Shown: one piece after another, positions 30,492 through 31,837 of the stretch
Position numbering within the stretch: position 1 is the first letter of the stretch
Layout: each line of letters opens with the position of its first letter
Virus record (IMG/VR): IMGVR_UViG_3300044643_000665
Span: 1 to 31,837 of that record
Source: a virus
Length of the DNA: 31,837 nucleotides
Direction: 5' to 3' (one strand)
The notes under the pieces: generated by a model
Told to the model about the DNA's origin: nothing
The model's input: the letters and a program-made list of their open reading frames with translations, nothing else
Database searches by the model: none
Translations under genes and position numbers: made by a program

Positions 30492-30602
30492 ATGTTTCTT
30501 AAAATACTGGTGCATTCAGCACCCTTCTTGACAATGGCCTTTTATGGTGGCTTATGCCGTTTGTTGAGTAATGTAACCAAGTCGCCTTTTAAAAATTTAT
30601 GA
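30492..30602 (+). CDS. Possible small hydrophobic protein before RecT (36 aa)
   Basis: A 36-aa ORF (MFLKILVHSAPFLTMAFYGG, then LCRLLSNVTKSPFKNL) whose TGA overlaps the RecT ATG as ATGA, the coupling seen at other junctions. It begins inside the 3' end of the interrupted gene upstream. The first 25 residues could form a membrane helix. No homolog is known to me; it could instead be an untranslated leader. Confidence 0.4.
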   Translation: MFLKILVHSAPFLTMAFYGGLCRLLSNVTKSPFKNL

Positions 30603-31492
30603 GTACCATACCAGACAAGTACCCCGTGAAATCCTTTTTTGCTCAGGAGGCAATCAAGAAGAAATTTGATGAACTTTTAGGAAAACGAAGTTCCGCATTT
30701 ATGACTAGCGTTCTCCAGATTGTTGCTAGTAATAACCTACTGCAAAACGCAGACCCATCTAGCATATATAATGCTGCTTGCATTGCTGCGACGCTTGACC
30801 TACCGATAAACAATGCACTTGGATTCGCATATATTGTTCCATACGGTAAGTCTGCACAATTCCAATTAGGATACAAAGGTTTCATCCAGTTGGCGCAGCG
30901 AAGCGGACAATTCCAGACCATTTCCGCAACCCCTATTTTTGAGGGCCAAATGGTAGAGCAAGACCCACTACGGGGATTTACCTTTGATTTTACCGTTCCT
31001 AAATCGGGAACTCCTATCGGCTACGCTGCTTATTTTAAGTTGCTAAACGGATTTGAAAAGACGCTTTATATGTCCGCTGAGGATTTGCGCCAGCACGGGT
31101 TGAAGTTTAGCCAGACATATAAGAAAGGCTACGGGTTGTGGAAGGATGAGTTTGACGCTATGGCACAGAAAACCGTGCTTAAAATCCTACTTAGTAAATT
31201 TGCGCCTCTATCCGTGGAAATGCAGTCGGCTACCATAGTAGACCAGTCTGTAATAAATAACCCTGACACCCTTGATGTAAGTTACGCTGATAACATAGAG
31301 GTGGAAGTTGAGCCTATGGAAAATAGGATAGAGCAAATGATTTTAAATGCGGAAACCCTTGAGGAACTAACCGACATTAAAAAGCAGATTCCAAAAGAAT
31401 ATCTGGAACACATAGTGCTTGACCAGTTGTTCAAAACGCAAGAGCAAAAGTTTTTTAAAGCCGCAGCCGCCAAGAAAAATGATAAAGCCTAA
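30599..31492 (+). CDS. recT: RecT single-strand annealing protein
   Basis: A 297-aa RecT-family recombinase. Landmarks are SFFAQEAIKKKFDELLGKRSSAFMTSVLQI (11-40), CIAATLDLPINNALGFAYIVPYG (67-89), AQFQLGYKGFIQLAQRSGQF (91-110), and GYGLWKDEFDAMAQKTVLKILLSKF (about 177-201). It anneals single-stranded DNA for recombination and concatemer formation. The partner exonuclease gene starts 14 bases before its stop, the normal RecT-exonuclease pairing. The start follows AAAAATTT and overlaps the small ORF upstream. Confidence 0.95.
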   Translation: MSTIPDKYPVKSFFAQEAIKKKFDELLGKRSSAFMTSVLQIVASNNLLQNADPSSIYNAACIAATLDLPINNALGFAYIVPYGKSAQFQLGYKGFIQLAQRSGQFQTISATPIFEGQMVEQDPLRGFTFDFTVPKSGTPIGYAAYFKLLNGFEKTLYMSAEDLRQHGLKFSQTYKKGYGLWKDEFDAMAQKTVLKILLSKFAPLSVEMQSATIVDQSVINNPDTLDVSYADNIEVEVEPMENRIEQMILNAETLEELTDIKKQIPKEYLEHIVLDQLFKTQEQKFFKAAAAKKNDKA

Positions 31493-31837
31493 GTTTAGGT
31501 GCAGCAGTCTGCACAACCTAATGACTGAGCCAAAATTAAAGGCTGATAAGGAGGCAGGAAACCTATCAGAAGGCGCAAAGACGCACGCATTGGATGTATG
31601 GGTATCCGCTAGATATAGGCGGTATGAGGAGGCTTATAGTAAGTATTTTGAGAAGGGTAATGAGGTTGAGGAGGATAGCATTACTTTTTTAAGCCTTGCC
31701 AAAAAGAAACTCTACCGCAAAAATGAAGTCAAGTTATCTAATGAGTGGATTGCAGGAACTCCAGACCTATTTATTGGAGATGAGATAGTAAGGGCATCCG
31801 AGATAATTGACATTAAATCAGCGTGGGATATTTTTAC
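31479..31837 (+). CDS. PD-(D/E)XK exonuclease, 5' part (cut by window end)
   Basis: The first 119 residues of a RecE/YqaJ/lambda-exonuclease-type nuclease. MIKPKFRCSSLHNLMTEPK and LSEGAKTHALDVWVSARYRR resemble the N-terminus of the phage family. The active-site motifs are present: WIAGTPDLFIGDE (catalytic Asp of the GTPD motif) and EIIDIKSAWD (DxK). It would resect double-stranded ends for RecT. The frame differs from RecT and overlaps it by 14 bases. The rest lies beyond the window. Confidence 0.85.
   Translation, partial: MIKPKFRCSSLHNLMTEPKLKADKEAGNLSEGAKTHALDVWVSARYRRYEEAYSKYFEKGNEVEEDSITFLSLAKKKLYRKNEVKLSNEWIAGTPDLFIGDEIVRASEIIDIKSAWDIF

Noticed and set aside
1-31837. Genome-wide TAG recoding to an amino acid
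   Set aside because: Several well-supported genes end in TAG at positions where the next gene starts at once (16248, 24964, 22044, 15513, 29391), and reading through gives no sensible sequence, so TAG works as a stop here.
1-31837. tRNA genes, CRISPR arrays, insertion sequences, integrase or attachment sites
   Set aside because: I looked for cloverleaf-like ends, regularly spaced repeats, transposase or recombinase motifs and saw none; only the two-copy intergenic repeat was found.

Overview
The window is part of a tailed double-stranded DNA phage (or a very recent prophage) of a Bacteroidota host. It contains terminase, portal, Mu F-like head protein, tape measure, tail fibre, peptidoglycan peptidase, RecT and replication-initiation genes. 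Three things point to the host phylum. Starts lack Shine-Dalgarno sequences and sit behind A/T-rich leaders ending in AATTATG or AATTAAAATG. Promoters have the form TTTG-(18-20)-TAnnTTTG. Many small genes belong to families I associate with Flavobacteriia and related phages. I see no integrase, repressor or tRNA. The siphovirus-like plan (tape measure plus tail-assembly chaperone, no sheath seen) and the host group are inferences.

Layout from left to right. 1-1728: a lysis peptidase (+) ending at a terminator shared with a small minus-strand gene, a 340-base divergent promoter region carrying a dispersed repeat, and two small plus-strand genes ending in a terminator. 1733-21929: one long minus-strand late operon. 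In transcription order it holds a 48-aa basic protein, ParB-like protein, cupin, PAPS-reductase-like PP-loop protein, IbrA-like PP-loop protein, IbrB-like ParB protein, terminase small and large subunits, small structural and membrane proteins, a tail-assembly chaperone with a -1 frameshift, tape measure, baseplate and fibre proteins, a tail-tube-like protein, portal and Mu F-like protein. Its promoter overlaps the T-run of the preceding terminator. 22044-28548: minus-strand early/middle genes in several units (DUF932, GP88-like, ParB/DGQHR, DUF4373 initiator and unknowns), separated by terminators and promoters. 28587-29003: VRR-NUC nuclease (-). 29044-31837: divergent plus-strand early genes leading into RecT and a PD-(D/E)XK exonuclease cut off by the window edge.

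How it fits together: five promoters share an unusually long -33 element (TTTGCAGTT..C.AAA) and drive the early units on both strands. One differently built promoter drives packaging and morphogenesis. RecT plus exonuclease would serve recombination-dependent replication, and DUF4373 with its downstream partner replication initiation. The terminase-portal-Mu F-tail set builds the virion and the M15 peptidase opens the cell wall. No major capsid protein, scaffold or head protease is recognisable here.

Most noteworthy: (i) GATC, CATG and CCGG all appear to be absent from the whole 31.8 kb; (ii) two PP-loop sulfotransfer-type ATPases, two ParB-fold proteins and a cupin are packed directly upstream of the terminase, a candidate nucleic-acid or nucleotide modification module; (iii) a U_UUU_UUU slippery site in the tail chaperone gene; (iv) a repeated intergenic element; (v) a pair of tandem small paralogs, one interrupted by an in-frame TAG.
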